Shown piece by piece: positions 21,548 through 29,880 of a stretch of 64,000 nucleotides of DNA (its first letter is position 1; every line of letters begins with the position of its first letter). The position numbers and the translations under genes are program-made. The stretch is taken from contig NZ_KZ454936.1 in NCBI RefSeq assembly GCF_002797315.1, forward strand, positions 2,489,645 to 2,553,644, given 5' to 3'. Below the pieces are notes generated by a model, which saw nothing but the letters and a program-made list of their open reading frames with translations, made no database searches and had not been told where the DNA came from. The DNA is from Bacillus sp. FJAT-44742. Its GTDB lineage: Bacteria; Bacillota; Bacilli; Bacillales; Marinococcaceae.

Positions 21548-21997
21548 ATGGAAAAAGAGAATCAGTCATATACAGAGTTTGGATATGAGCTTATCCGCGA
21601 CACTCTTCTTCCTGAGCTTTTAGGAAAAGAACATAGCGAGATACTATATTGGGGCGGGAAATCCCTGGCAAGGAATTTCCCATTGGAATCCATTGATGAA
21701 ATTAAAGAGTTTTTCGTGAAAGCCGGATGGGGAGAAGTTCATATATTAAAAGAAAAGAAAAGCGAAATTCTTATAGAACTAGAACTTCCACACCTGGCAG
21801 GAGGAAAAAAAGCTTCGTTTGACCGCCACCTGGAAGCGGGCTTTCTGGCTGAGCAGCTAGAGCGGTTAACCAGCTGCCCTGCCGAAACATTTATTACTGA
21901 TAAAAAAACCAAAGTACTCTTTGAAGTTCATTGGGATCCTAAGGATTACTTCGGAAGAGAAACAAGAAAAACAAGAAAAAAGAGCAGTGGATCCTGA
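21548..21997 (+). CDS. yslB: YslB family protein (DUF2507)
   Basis: Protein of unknown function, 149 residues, with the V4R-like pattern YWGGKSLARNFP (about 36) and AGFLAEQLERL. One of few plus-strand genes. The ATG at 21548 has GGGGGC upstream, and a TATAAT at 21516-21521 may be its -10. Its stop codon lies inside the bidirectional terminator shared with uvrC. It is near sdh and uvrC in B. subtilis too. Confidence 0.85.
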   Translation: MEKENQSYTEFGYELIRDTLLPELLGKEHSEILYWGGKSLARNFPLESIDEIKEFFVKAGWGEVHILKEKKSEILIELELPHLAGGKKASFDRHLEAGFLAEQLERLTSCPAETFITDKKTKVLFEVHWDPKDYFGRETRKTRKKSSGS

Positions 21998-22014
21998 AAA
22001 GGGACCGCTGCTCT
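21981..22014. terminator. bidirectional terminator between yslB and uvrC
   Basis: AGAGCAGTGGATCC pairs with GGGACCGCTGCTCT across TGAAAA. The 5' arm is the last codons of yslB and the TGA is in the loop; the far end touches the uvrC stop. A T-rich tail follows on the minus strand. Confidence 0.8.
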
Positions 22015-23786
22015 TATTCTTCATTTAATCGCTGCATAATATCTTTTGCAACTTTGTCTGGGATAGAGGCATGGCGAAAATCCTCCAAAGAGGCCTCTTT
22101 CATTTTCTTTACAGAACCAAAATGCTTTAACAAGCTTCGTTTTCTCTTTTCCCCCACCCCTGGAACATCATCCAAAACAGAGGTAAACATTGTTTTGCCT
22201 CGTTTCTGTCTGTGGAAGGTAATAGCAAAGCGATGGACCTCATCTTGCACCCGCTGCAAGAGGTAAAACTCCGGGCTGTCCCGTTTAAGTGTGACAAACT
22301 CAGGAGGGTCTCCCATAACCAGCTGGGCCGTTTTATGCTTTTCATCCTTTGCCAGACCAACAACAGGGGTCAATAGGTCAAGTTCATCCTTTAAAACACT
22401 TTGGGCTGCTGAAAGCTGGCCTTTTCCTCCATCAATAACAATGAGATCAGGCAGGGGAGACTGCTCTTTCAACAGTCGCAGATATCTCCTTCGTACTACT
22501 TCTTTCATAGAGGCATAATCATCAGGACCTTTTACACTTCGTACTTTATATTTCCGGTAATCTTTCTTACTCGGCTTTCCATCTATAAACGTTACCATGG
22601 CAGCAACCGGATCGGCTCCTTGAATATTCGAGTTATCAAACGCTTCGATGTGATGAGGAGTATCTATTCCTAAAGCTTCCCCCAGCTTCTCCACCGCTTT
22701 AATTGTTCTCTCTTCATCCCGTTCTATAAGAGCAAAACGTTCTTTTAAAGCGGCTTCTGCATTCTTTTCGGCAAGCTTTACCAATTCCAGCTTTTCTCCC
22801 CGCTTAGGCTGATATACCTTCACTTCAAGCAGCTTTTCAACCATTTCTCGATCTAAATGGGCAGGGATAAAAATTTCCTTTGGCTTAATGTGCTCTGCCT
22901 TTAAATAGAATTGTCCAAGAAAGGTTAAAAATGCATCCTCTGCATCTTGATAATAAGGAAATACCGAAACATCCCTTTCAATCAATTTCCCCTGACGCAC
23001 AAAGAAAACCTGCACACAAATCCAACCTTTGTCAAAGGAATAAGCAAAGATATCTCTGTCAGTCTGGTCTTTAATCATCATTTTTTGTTTTTCCATAACC
23101 GAATCGATGTGCTGCACCATGTCTCTTAGTTCTTTGGCGCGTTCGAAGTTCAGCTCCTCTGCAGCAACATTCATTTTCTCCTGCAGTTCAGCCTTTACGT
23201 CCTGATGGCCATTATTTAAAAAGCGTACAATTTCCTGAACCATTTCCTTGTTTTGCTCTTTACTGACCGGAAATTCACATGGGGCAAGGCACTGGCCTAT
23301 GTGATAATAGAGGCACACCCTGTCTGGCAGCGTCCTGCATTTTCTTAAGGGATACAGACGGTCCAGTAACTTCTTTGTTTCGTTTGCTGCAAAAGCATTT
23401 GGATAGGGACCAAAATATTTCCCGCCATCCTTTTTTACTTTTCTTGTTGTAAGTAAACGAGGATGAGTGTCGTTAGTGATTTTTAAATAAGGATACGATT
23501 TGTCATCTTTTAACAAGACGTTGTACTTTGGTTCATATTTCTTTATTAAGTTCATCTCTAGTATGAGAGCTTCCAGGTTTGAAGAAGTGATAATATATTC
23601 AAAGTCTCTGATTTCGCTAACCAGTCTTTGAGTTTTTCCATCGTGAGAACCAGTAAAATAGGAGCGAACTCTATTCTTCAGTACCTTTGCTTTTCCTACA
23701 TAGATTACAGTTTTGTTTTTATTTTTCATCAAATAGCAGCCTGGCTGATCAGGCAAGACTGCCAGCTTCTCTTTAAGTTGACTCAT
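22014..23786 (-). CDS. uvrC: excinuclease ABC subunit C
   Basis: Makes both incisions in nucleotide excision repair with UvrAB. The 590 residues hold an N-terminal GIY-YIG nuclease ([11 protein letters not shown]...VIYVGKAK, about 12-40), a UVR motif ([16 protein letters not shown], about 200), the RNase-H-like C-terminal nuclease (DGGKGQL) and helix-hairpin-helix ([20 protein letters not shown]). The open frame reaches 23843, but the ATG at 23786 has AGAGGTGG upstream and matches the family start. Followed upstream by trxA as in B. subtilis. Confidence 0.96.
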   Translation of the reverse strand: MSQLKEKLAVLPDQPGCYLMKNKNKTVIYVGKAKVLKNRVRSYFTGSHDGKTQRLVSEIRDFEYIITSSNLEALILEMNLIKKYEPKYNVLLKDDKSYPYLKITNDTHPRLLTTRKVKKDGGKYFGPYPNAFAANETKKLLDRLYPLRKCRTLPDRVCLYYHIGQCLAPCEFPVSKEQNKEMVQEIVRFLNNGHQDVKAELQEKMNVAAEELNFERAKELRDMVQHIDSVMEKQKMMIKDQTDRDIFAYSFDKGWICVQVFFVRQGKLIERDVSVFPYYQDAEDAFLTFLGQFYLKAEHIKPKEIFIPAHLDREMVEKLLEVKVYQPKRGEKLELVKLAEKNAEAALKERFALIERDEERTIKAVEKLGEALGIDTPHHIEAFDNSNIQGADPVAAMVTFIDGKPSKKDYRKYKVRSVKGPDDYASMKEVVRRRYLRLLKEQSPLPDLIVIDGGKGQLSAAQSVLKDELDLLTPVVGLAKDEKHKTAQLVMGDPPEFVTLKRDSPEFYLLQRVQDEVHRFAITFHRQKRGKTMFTSVLDDVPGVGEKRKRSLLKHFGSVKKMKEASLEDFRHASIPDKVAKDIMQRLNEE

Positions 23787-24028
23787 AGCTTCCACCTCTT
23801 TGTATTTTCTTGAGAGGCTATTTATTATTCCCGGCTTAATCATACTGCATAAAAGCTGTCTTATAAAGGAGGAACAGCAAGTAATACTATTCAGTCAATT
23901 GTATCTTCGGCTTATCCCAATGGTGTCGAGCGTTTTTATCTACAATCAAAGGCCTTATAAAATCCACATCAGCCTTTAACAAAGCCTTTTAAAAAAGAAG
24001 AGTGCAATGTAAACATATTAATTCACAT

Positions 24029-24062
24029 AAAAAACTGGTGGCAAACGTCTTCTGCCACCAGT
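24029..24062 (-). terminator. terminator after trxA
   Basis: Perfect 10-bp stem ACTGGTGGCA/TGCCACCAGT with a 9-base loop and six T on the minus strand. Confidence 0.92.
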
Positions 24063-24072
24063 TCGTTTTTTC

Positions 24073-24387
24073 TTACAGATGTTTATTAAGCAGTTCTTCC
24101 AATTGCTCTTTTGGCTGGAATCCAACCACTTGCTCGACTACTTCTCCTTCTTTGAATACAAGGAGAGTCGGGATACTCATTACCCCATATTTCCCAGCAG
24201 TTTCCTGGTTTTCGTCTACATCAAGTTTAGCAATTTTCACTTTGTCTCCCATTTCAGAATCAAGTTCCTCTAAAACAGGCGCAATCATTTTACAAGGTCC
24301 GCACCACGGAGCCCAAAAATCTGCAAGAACTACCCCCGCAGATGTTTCTTCCGCAAAGTTTTGATCAGTTACATTTACAATTGCCAT
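24073..24387 (-). CDS. trxA: thioredoxin
   Basis: General disulfide reductant, 104 residues, one thioredoxin fold. The active site [10 protein letters not shown] has C29 and C32, and the cis-proline is in [12 protein letters not shown] with AAAGGAGG upstream. It has its own extended -10 promoter and a strong terminator, so it can be expressed apart from the etf genes. Confidence 0.97.
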   Translation of the reverse strand: MAIVNVTDQNFAEETSAGVVLADFWAPWCGPCKMIAPVLEELDSEMGDKVKIAKLDVDENQETAGKYGVMSIPTLLVFKEGEVVEQVVGFQPKEQLEELLNKHL

Positions 24388-24427
24388 TATAATCCTCCTT
24401 TGGTCAACACTTTAGTTACACATATGC

Positions 24428-24436
24428 ATTATAGCA
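24428..24436 (-). promoter_or_regulatory. extended -10 promoter for trxA
   Basis: Minus strand TGCTATAAT (TGn followed by a consensus -10), about 41 bases before the trxA start. No good -35 at 17 bases. Confidence 0.55.
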
Positions 24437-24530
24437 TTGCCAAATGATAGAAGCGAATAACTTGCACTAGTTAGAATACCCGAAAATAAAAATATAAAAC
24501 TGGACATTCTATGTGCCCTGAACAGGAAAC

Positions 24531-24577
24531 AAAAAGAAGGGTAGCACCAAAAGCAGGCTTTTGGGACACCCTTCTTT
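24531..24577 (-). terminator. terminator after etfA
   Basis: Minus strand AAGAAGGGT...CCAAAAG pairs with CTTTTGG...ACCCTTCTT, a long stem, followed by TTT. Confidence 0.85.
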
Positions 24578-24580
24578 GTC

Positions 24581-25552
24581 TTACGCTGTAACTTTCTTAA
24601 ACTCTTCAGTAAGAAGCGGAATAACTTCAAACAGGTCGCCTACTATACCATAGTCTGCTACTTCAAAAATAGGCGCTTCAGGATCTTTGTTAATCGCAAC
24701 GATGACCTTGGAATTGGACATTCCCGCCAAATGCTGAATAGCCCCGGAAAGACCAGCCGCAATGTAAAGGTCAGGAGTTACCACTTTACCTGTCTGCCCA
24801 ATTTGCAAAGCGTAGTCACAATACTCGGCATCGCAGGCACCCCGGGATGCCCCTACAGCCCCGCCTAACACTTCAGCAAGTTCATAAAGTGGCTTAAACC
24901 CTTCATCACTTTTAACTCCACGGCCGCCGGCAACAATGACCTTCGCTTCAGATAAGTCTACGCCGCCGGCCGTTTTCTTCACTACCTCTTTAATGATGGT
25001 GCGTAAATCCTTGATATCTACGTCAATAGACTGTACCTCTCCGCTTCTTGCCTCATCTTTCTCTAAAGAAGCGATATTGTTGGGGCGAATGGTAGCAAAT
25101 ACGAGCCCATCCTCGATAGATTTCTTTTCAAAAGCTTTACCTGAATAAATAGGACGGGTAAAAACCGCCGTGCCTCCCTCTATCTCTATGTCCACAGCGT
25201 CGGATACAAGTCCTGACCCAAGTTTAGCAGCCAGTCGGGGAGCAAGATCCTTCCCTGAAGAAGTATGGCCAAAGATAATCCCCTCTGGGCTTTCTTGATC
25301 ACACACTTGTAAAATTGCCTGCTGATAAGCGTCAGTGGTATACTGCTTTAAGTCTGAATGCTCTGAAGTCAGCACACGGTCTGCCCCGTAATGAATCATT
25401 TCATTCGCAAAGCCACTCGCGTTCTCTCCAAAGAGAACACCGACTACTTCTCCTCCATCAGCAACCTTTTTAGCTGCTGCGATTGCTTCAAAGGTTACAT
25501 TTCTAATTTCCCCATCGCGGGTTTCTCCCAGAACAATTACTTTTTTAGCCAT
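24581..25552 (-). CDS. etfA: electron transfer flavoprotein alpha subunit
   Basis: FAD-binding half of ETF, which takes electrons from acyl-CoA dehydrogenases. 323 residues: N-terminal ETF domain from KKVIVLGE, and a C-terminal FAD domain with VVAGGRGVKSDEGF (about 205) and YIAAGLSGAIQHLAGM (about 267). The ATG at 25552 has GGAGGG seven bases upstream; the frame's first ATG at 25585 lies inside etfB. Last gene of the fadR-fadB-etfB-etfA cluster. Confidence 0.96.
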   Translation of the reverse strand: MAKKVIVLGETRDGEIRNVTFEAIAAAKKVADGGEVVGVLFGENASGFANEMIHYGADRVLTSEHSDLKQYTTDAYQQAILQVCDQESPEGIIFGHTSSGKDLAPRLAAKLGSGLVSDAVDIEIEGGTAVFTRPIYSGKAFEKKSIEDGLVFATIRPNNIASLEKDEARSGEVQSIDVDIKDLRTIIKEVVKKTAGGVDLSEAKVIVAGGRGVKSDEGFKPLYELAEVLGGAVGASRGACDAEYCDYALQIGQTGKVVTPDLYIAAGLSGAIQHLAGMSNSKVIVAINKDPEAPIFEVADYGIVGDLFEVIPLLTEEFKKVTA

Positions 25553-25565
25553 TCTAAATCCCTCC

Positions 25566-26339
25566 TTAGACAACTTTTGCTTCATTTTTCAATAGGTCAA
25601 TTAATTCCTTTACCTGATCGTTAACATCGCCTTCAAGAATTTTCCCTTCTCCTTTTTCCGGAGGGAGAAAGCGGTCAGTCGTTTTAGTCTTTGCTTCTAC
25701 GTCTTCTTCCTCAAGATCTAAATCATCCAGGTCAAGCGTCTCTAATGGCTTTTTCTTTGCTTTCATAATCCCTGGAAGTGATGGATACCTTGGTTCATTC
25801 AACCCTTGCTGGCAAGTCACCAGAAGAGGAAGAGCAGTTTCTACAATTTCGATGTCCCCTTCTACATCCCTTTCAATTGTTGCTTTATCTCCATCGACTG
25901 TAAGCTTTGTAATCGTTGTTACTTGATTAATTCCAAGACCTTCGGCTACACGAGGTGCTACCTGTCCAGCTCCATCATCAACGGCAACATTTCCCCCCAG
26001 GATAATGTCATACTCCTGGTCTTTTAAGTATGCCGTGAGCATAGTTGAGACACTGAAATGATCAATTTCACCATCAATATCCTCAATGTCCAGTAAAACG
26101 GCTTTGTCTGCTCCCATTGCCAGAGCGGTACGGAGCTCCTTTTCTGCTTCCTCATCCCCTACAGTTATGACTGTCACTTCCCCGCCATGAGCTTCTCGTA
26201 AAACAATGGCTTCCTCTATAGCGTACTCGTCATAGGGATTAATGATAAACTCTGCTCCCTCTTCATCAATTGCCCCGTTGTTAATTACAATTTTCTCTTC
26301 CGTGTCAAATGTGCGTTTCATAATGACAAAAATATTCAT
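25566..26339 (-). CDS. etfB: electron transfer flavoprotein beta subunit
   Basis: AMP-binding partner of EtfA, 257 residues. NPYDEYAIEEAI (about 34) and the ETF-beta signature region VAPRVAEGLGINQVTTITKL are clear. The protein is strongly acidic toward the C-terminus. Placed 30 bases after fadB. Confidence 0.96.
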   Translation of the reverse strand: MNIFVIMKRTFDTEEKIVINNGAIDEEGAEFIINPYDEYAIEEAIVLREAHGGEVTVITVGDEEAEKELRTALAMGADKAVLLDIEDIDGEIDHFSVSTMLTAYLKDQEYDIILGGNVAVDDGAGQVAPRVAEGLGINQVTTITKLTVDGDKATIERDVEGDIEIVETALPLLVTCQQGLNEPRYPSLPGIMKAKKKPLETLDLDDLDLEEEDVEAKTKTTDRFLPPEKGEGKILEGDVNDQVKELIDLLKNEAKVV

Positions 26340-26369
26340 TACTATCCCTCCCTAGTAAAATAAATTTGC

Positions 26370-27143
26370 TTAGTGGTCTTTAAATTGAGGTTTCCTTTTT
26401 TCAAGAAAAGCAGTGATTCCTTCTTTACTGTCATGTGTTCCATGCGATTCTCCAAAAAGCTCTGCTTCTCTTTCGACTCCTTTTCTAAAGTCCTCTCCTT
26501 TGCTGTAAGAGAGCAGCTCCATAATCATGCGAATGTTCACGGCACTCTTGGAAGCTATCTTTTCTGCAAGCTTTACAGCTGTTTCCAAATGCTCGCCTTC
26601 TGCACATACTTGATTTACTAGTCCTGCGGCCTTTGCTTCTCTCCCTGTTATGGGCTCGCCGCTCAGCATCATTTCAGCTGCTTTTGCACTGCCTGCTATA
26701 TGGGTCAGCCTCTGGGTGCCGGCAAAACCAGGAATGATTCCAAGGTTAAGCTCTGGCAGCCCGAGCTTTGCTTCTTCGGTTGCGATCCTTATGTGGCAAG
26801 CCATGGCAAGCTCCAATCCCCCTCCCAGAGCAGCTCCATGGATAGCCGCGATCACCGGTTTTGTAAGGGCTTCCAATCGTTCGAATAAAAGCTGCCCGTT
26901 TTTTGCTAACCGGGCGAACTCTTCTTCATTCTTCACCTGTGTAAATTCTTTAATATCAGCTCCCGCTGCAAAGAATTTACCTTCCCCATGTAAAATAATA
27001 ACCTTTACCTCTGTATCTTGTTCAAGCTCTTCTATTGCTTTCTCAAAGTCTTCCAGCAATGCTTTGGCTAGAGCATTAGCCGGGGGCCGATTTATGGTAA
27101 TATACCCAATCTTATGTTCCTTTCTTATAGACAAATATGACAT
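26370..27143 (-). CDS. fadB: enoyl-CoA hydratase
   Basis: Hydrates 2-enoyl-CoA in beta-oxidation. The 257-residue crotonase fold has the oxyanion-hole sequences FFAAGADIKEF and HGAALGGGLELAMACHIRIA (about 60-120) and the catalytic glutamates in LGLPELNLGIIPG (about 137). The order fadR-fadB-etfB-etfA is that of the B. subtilis lcfA operon, supporting the symbol. Spacing to fadR is 36 bases. Confidence 0.92.
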   Translation of the reverse strand: MSYLSIRKEHKIGYITINRPPANALAKALLEDFEKAIEELEQDTEVKVIILHGEGKFFAAGADIKEFTQVKNEEEFARLAKNGQLLFERLEALTKPVIAAIHGAALGGGLELAMACHIRIATEEAKLGLPELNLGIIPGFAGTQRLTHIAGSAKAAEMMLSGEPITGREAKAAGLVNQVCAEGEHLETAVKLAEKIASKSAVNIRMIMELLSYSKGEDFRKGVEREAELFGESHGTHDSKEGITAFLEKRKPQFKDH

Positions 27144-27179
27144 AACAAAGGCTGTCCCCCTCTTCGTTTCTTATAGCTG

Positions 27180-27788
27180 TTACATTTCTACCGTGCTTTC
27201 AGCATTGGTTTTAAAACCATTTAAAAGCATAGAATAAACAGGTTCAGCTAATTCTTCCAGATCATATTTACATTCTTTCATAACCCAGTTTGTTACCACT
27301 TCATCTAAAGTTCCAAAGACCATTTGTCTTGATAGCTTTTCGTTCAACGAAGAAGAAAAGCTTCCAGATTCCTTGCCTTCTATGATTACTTCTTCCATTA
27401 AAGATAAGTAATCTTTCAATATTTCATTGATCTGCTGACGCAAATCGCTGTGAGACTGCCTTAATTCTAATTGGGTAACCACAGCTAAATGCTTGTCAGC
27501 GGCCAATTGTTTAAAATGAAGCTTGATTAGGACCGACAGCTTTTCTGCAGCTGACTCCACTGTTGACAATTCCTCTCTGATTTTACTGACGAACGTGCCC
27601 ATCTTTTCGTCAAAAAGTGAAATGAGGATGTCTTCTTTATTTTTAAAGTAGAGATAAATGGTGCCGTCTGCTACACCTGCCTCTTTGGCGATTTTTGAAA
27701 CTTGTGCGTGGTGGTAGCCATTTTTTGCAATAACACGAACGGCCGCTTCTATAATTTGTTCGTATTTCGGTCCTTTTCGTTTACTCAT
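27180..27788 (-). CDS. fadR: TetR-family repressor of fatty-acid degradation, FadR
   Basis: Represses beta-oxidation genes until long-chain acyl-CoA binds (B. subtilis FadR). 202 residues: TetR HTH at about 9-55 (IIEAAVRVIAKNGYHHAQVS, then GVADGTIYLYFKNKEDIL) and a C-terminal ligand domain. The ATG at 27788 is chosen for its AAAGGAAG; the upstream ATG at 27809 has none. A perfect FadR box overlaps the start of its transcript, so it probably represses itself and fadB-etfBA. Confidence 0.93.
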   Translation of the reverse strand: MSKRKGPKYEQIIEAAVRVIAKNGYHHAQVSKIAKEAGVADGTIYLYFKNKEDILISLFDEKMGTFVSKIREELSTVESAAEKLSVLIKLHFKQLAADKHLAVVTQLELRQSHSDLRQQINEILKDYLSLMEEVIIEGKESGSFSSSLNEKLSRQMVFGTLDEVVTNWVMKECKYDLEELAEPVYSMLLNGFKTNAESTVEM

Positions 27789-27838
27789 CTTAGTCTTCCT
27801 TTCTCCCATTCATTCTTTGCGATGTAATTCACGATGTA

Positions 27839-27858
27839 ATGAATGACCGTTCATTCAT
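27839..27858. promoter_or_regulatory. FadR operator upstream of fadR
   Basis: ATGAATGACCGTTCATTCAT, a full 8-4-8 palindrome matching the B. subtilis FadR consensus ATGAATGAMTANTCATTCAT in both arms. It lies just downstream of the predicted transcription start, a blocking position. Confidence 0.9.
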
Positions 27859-27867
27859 CTTTCTTTT

Positions 27868-27896
27868 ATTTTATGAAAACATTTATAAACTGTCAA
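27868..27896 (-). promoter_or_regulatory. sigma-A promoter for fadR-fadB-etfBA
   Basis: Minus strand: TTGACA (27891-27896), 17 bases, TAAAAT (27868-27873). Start predicted near 27861, next to the FadR box. Confidence 0.85.
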
Positions 27897-27912
27897 TCTT
27901 AATTCCAGGATT

Positions 27913-29631
27913 TCAGGAAGTTTTCTGATGACTCTTTTCTTTAGCCTGTGCTCGTTTCTCTTTTTCCTCTTCCACAAGAACCCGGCGGAGAACCTTTCCC
28001 ACCATAGTCTTAGGAAGCTCACTTCGAAATTCATATATCTTTGGAACTTTGTAGGAAGCAAGATTCTCTCTGCAATACTTGTTAAGTTCGCCTTCCGTGA
28101 GAGTCATTCCTTCCTTTGTTACGATAAATGCTTTTACCGTTTCCCCGCGGTACGGGTCAGGCACTCCAATCACTACAGCTTCTTGAACTGCATGATGTTC
28201 ATACAGTACCTCTTCAATCTCACGAGGATAGATATTAAATCCACTGGCAATAATCATATCCTTCTTCCGGTCAACAATGTAGAAAAAACCCTCTTCATCC
28301 ATGTAACCCATGTCTCCCGTTTTCAGCCATTCGTCAAAGAAAGTAGCAGCTGTTTCTTCTGGACGGTTCCAGTATCCCTTCATTACCTGCGGTCCTCTTA
28401 TAATTAACTCCCCAATTTCTCCAGGCTCGCCGAAGTCTTCACTTTCCTGTGAAAGGATTGCAGCGTCCGTATTGGGCCACGGAAGACCAATGCTTCCTTC
28501 TTTTCTCTCCCCCCAGATTAAATTACAATGCGTTACCGGGGAACTTTCAGTTAATCCAAATCCCTCTACAAGCTTGCCGCCCGTCACAGATTCAAATTGG
28601 TGCTGTACTTCAACGGGAAGCGGAGAAGAACCGCTGATACATGCCTTAATAGACGATAGGTCGAATTTCTCAAGGTCAGGGTGATTTAAAAGTGAAATAT
28701 ACATCGTTGGCGCACCTGGGAAGGTGGTTATCTTATGTTTCTGAATCATTTGTAGAACCTCTTTTGGGTCAAACTTAGGGAGAATCACCATTTGTGATCC
28801 ATTCATAACCGAAAGGTTCATGGAAACTGTCATACCGTAAACATGGAAAAAAGGCAGAACAGCTAATGTTTTTTCCTTTCCTTTTTCCATTTGATACATC
28901 CAGCTTAAACATTGAGTAGTGTTAGCTACTAAGTTATAGTGCGATAGCATAACACCTTTCGCAAGGCCAGTAGTCCCTCCGGTATATTGTAGAAGGGCTA
29001 GATCTTCAACTGGATCCACCTCATCCTCGATTTCCTTAAAGGATCCTTTTTTCAGCAAGGATGAAAAAGAGTGGATAAAATGATTGTAGGAAATGTCTAC
29101 TTTAACCTTTGCACTTTTTCTTTGCGTTAGTGGGTATAACACATTTTTTGGGAAAGGCAGGCAGTCTTTTATTTTTGTTACGACAATATGTTCAAGCTGT
29201 GTCTCTTCCTTAACTTTCATCACACGGGGGTAAAGTAGATCCAGGCAGATCATAACCTTAGCTCCTGAATCAGTCATCTGATGTAAGAGCTCCCGCTCCA
29301 TGTAAAGGGGATTGGTCTGCACTACCACTGCTCCTGCTAACAATGTTCCATAATAACTAATGACAGACTGGGGAGTGTTAGGAAGCATGATGGCTACCCG
29401 ATCACCTTTCTTTACACCCAGGTCTTGAAGTTGGCCGGCAAATGTAACAGACTCTTCATAGAGCTCCAAATATGTCCACTCTTTCCCATAAAAATACAGG
29501 GCTTTATGATTTGGATACTCTTCTGCCGTTTGTTTTAAAAAGGATTGAAGAGTTCTTTTTGGATATTCAATATTTGTTGAAATTTCAGGCGGATATTTAG
29601 ATTCCCATTTTCTCTGCAGTTCTTTTACCAT
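27913..29631 (-). CDS. lcfA: long-chain fatty-acid-CoA ligase, copy 1 (LcfA-like)
   Basis: Activates long-chain fatty acids to acyl-CoA via acyl-AMP. 572 residues of the AMP-binding superfamily: YTGGTTGLAKGV phosphate loop (about 220), EGFGLTES (about 360), TGDMG and the hinge VDRKKDMIIASGFNIYP (about 440-465), and the catalytic lysine in PKTMVGKVLRR. The C-terminal tail is Lys/Glu-rich. A second, very similar ligase (29881-31590) lies directly upstream. A FadR box sits in the promoter spacer, so this copy appears to belong to the fatty-acid regulon. Confidence 0.93.
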   Translation of the reverse strand: MVKELQRKWESKYPPEISTNIEYPKRTLQSFLKQTAEEYPNHKALYFYGKEWTYLELYEESVTFAGQLQDLGVKKGDRVAIMLPNTPQSVISYYGTLLAGAVVVQTNPLYMERELLHQMTDSGAKVMICLDLLYPRVMKVKEETQLEHIVVTKIKDCLPFPKNVLYPLTQRKSAKVKVDISYNHFIHSFSSLLKKGSFKEIEDEVDPVEDLALLQYTGGTTGLAKGVMLSHYNLVANTTQCLSWMYQMEKGKEKTLAVLPFFHVYGMTVSMNLSVMNGSQMVILPKFDPKEVLQMIQKHKITTFPGAPTMYISLLNHPDLEKFDLSSIKACISGSSPLPVEVQHQFESVTGGKLVEGFGLTESSPVTHCNLIWGERKEGSIGLPWPNTDAAILSQESEDFGEPGEIGELIIRGPQVMKGYWNRPEETAATFFDEWLKTGDMGYMDEEGFFYIVDRKKDMIIASGFNIYPREIEEVLYEHHAVQEAVVIGVPDPYRGETVKAFIVTKEGMTLTEGELNKYCRENLASYKVPKIYEFRSELPKTMVGKVLRRVLVEEEKEKRAQAKEKSHQKTS

Positions 29632-29683
29632 TCAAGATCCTCCCTCACCCTCTCCTCTCTAAAGGTATTTCTCCTCTATCCCC

Positions 29684-29712
29684 ATTGTACTGAATAGTCG
29701 TTCATTTTTAAA
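29684..29712 (-). promoter_or_regulatory. promoter of ligase copy 1 with embedded FadR box
   Basis: Minus strand: TTTAAA (29707-29712), 17 bases, TACAAT (29684-29689). The spacer region contains a degenerate FadR box, TGAATAGTCGTTCATTTT on the plus strand (29691-29708), matching 10 of 14 arm positions. Confidence 0.65.
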
Positions 29713-29737
29713 TCCTTTTTTACAATTTTTTTATAAT

Positions 29738-29750
29738 GGTGCCTGGCACC
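29738..29750. repeat. GGTGCCTGGCACC palindromic repeat, copy 1
   Basis: GGTGCCTGGCACC, a 13-base near-perfect palindrome in the gap between the two ligase genes. An identical copy lies 81 bases away. Confidence 0.8.
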
Positions 29751-29818
29751 AGCTCTCATTGTCATATTACTTTCCCATGACACGAGATGCCCCCTTGAAC
29801 TTGTTACAGTCCCAAATT

Positions 29819-29831
29819 GGTGCCTGGCACC
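29819..29831. repeat. GGTGCCTGGCACC palindromic repeat, copy 2
   Basis: Second identical copy in the same orientation. The shared context is slightly longer (TGGTGCCTGGCACC). Together the copies bracket a 68-base segment with no gene. Confidence 0.8.
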
Positions 29832-29852
29832 TTCTCCATCTGCAATAAATAA

Positions 29853-29872
29853 ACCGCCGATGGTACGGCGGC
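29853..29872 (-). terminator. weak hairpin after ligase copy 2
   Basis: Five-base GC stem (CCGCC/GGCGG) with an 8-base loop and an interrupted T-rich tail (TTTATTTATT) on the minus strand. Possibly a weak terminator. Confidence 0.4.
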
Positions 29873-29880
29873 TTACATCA

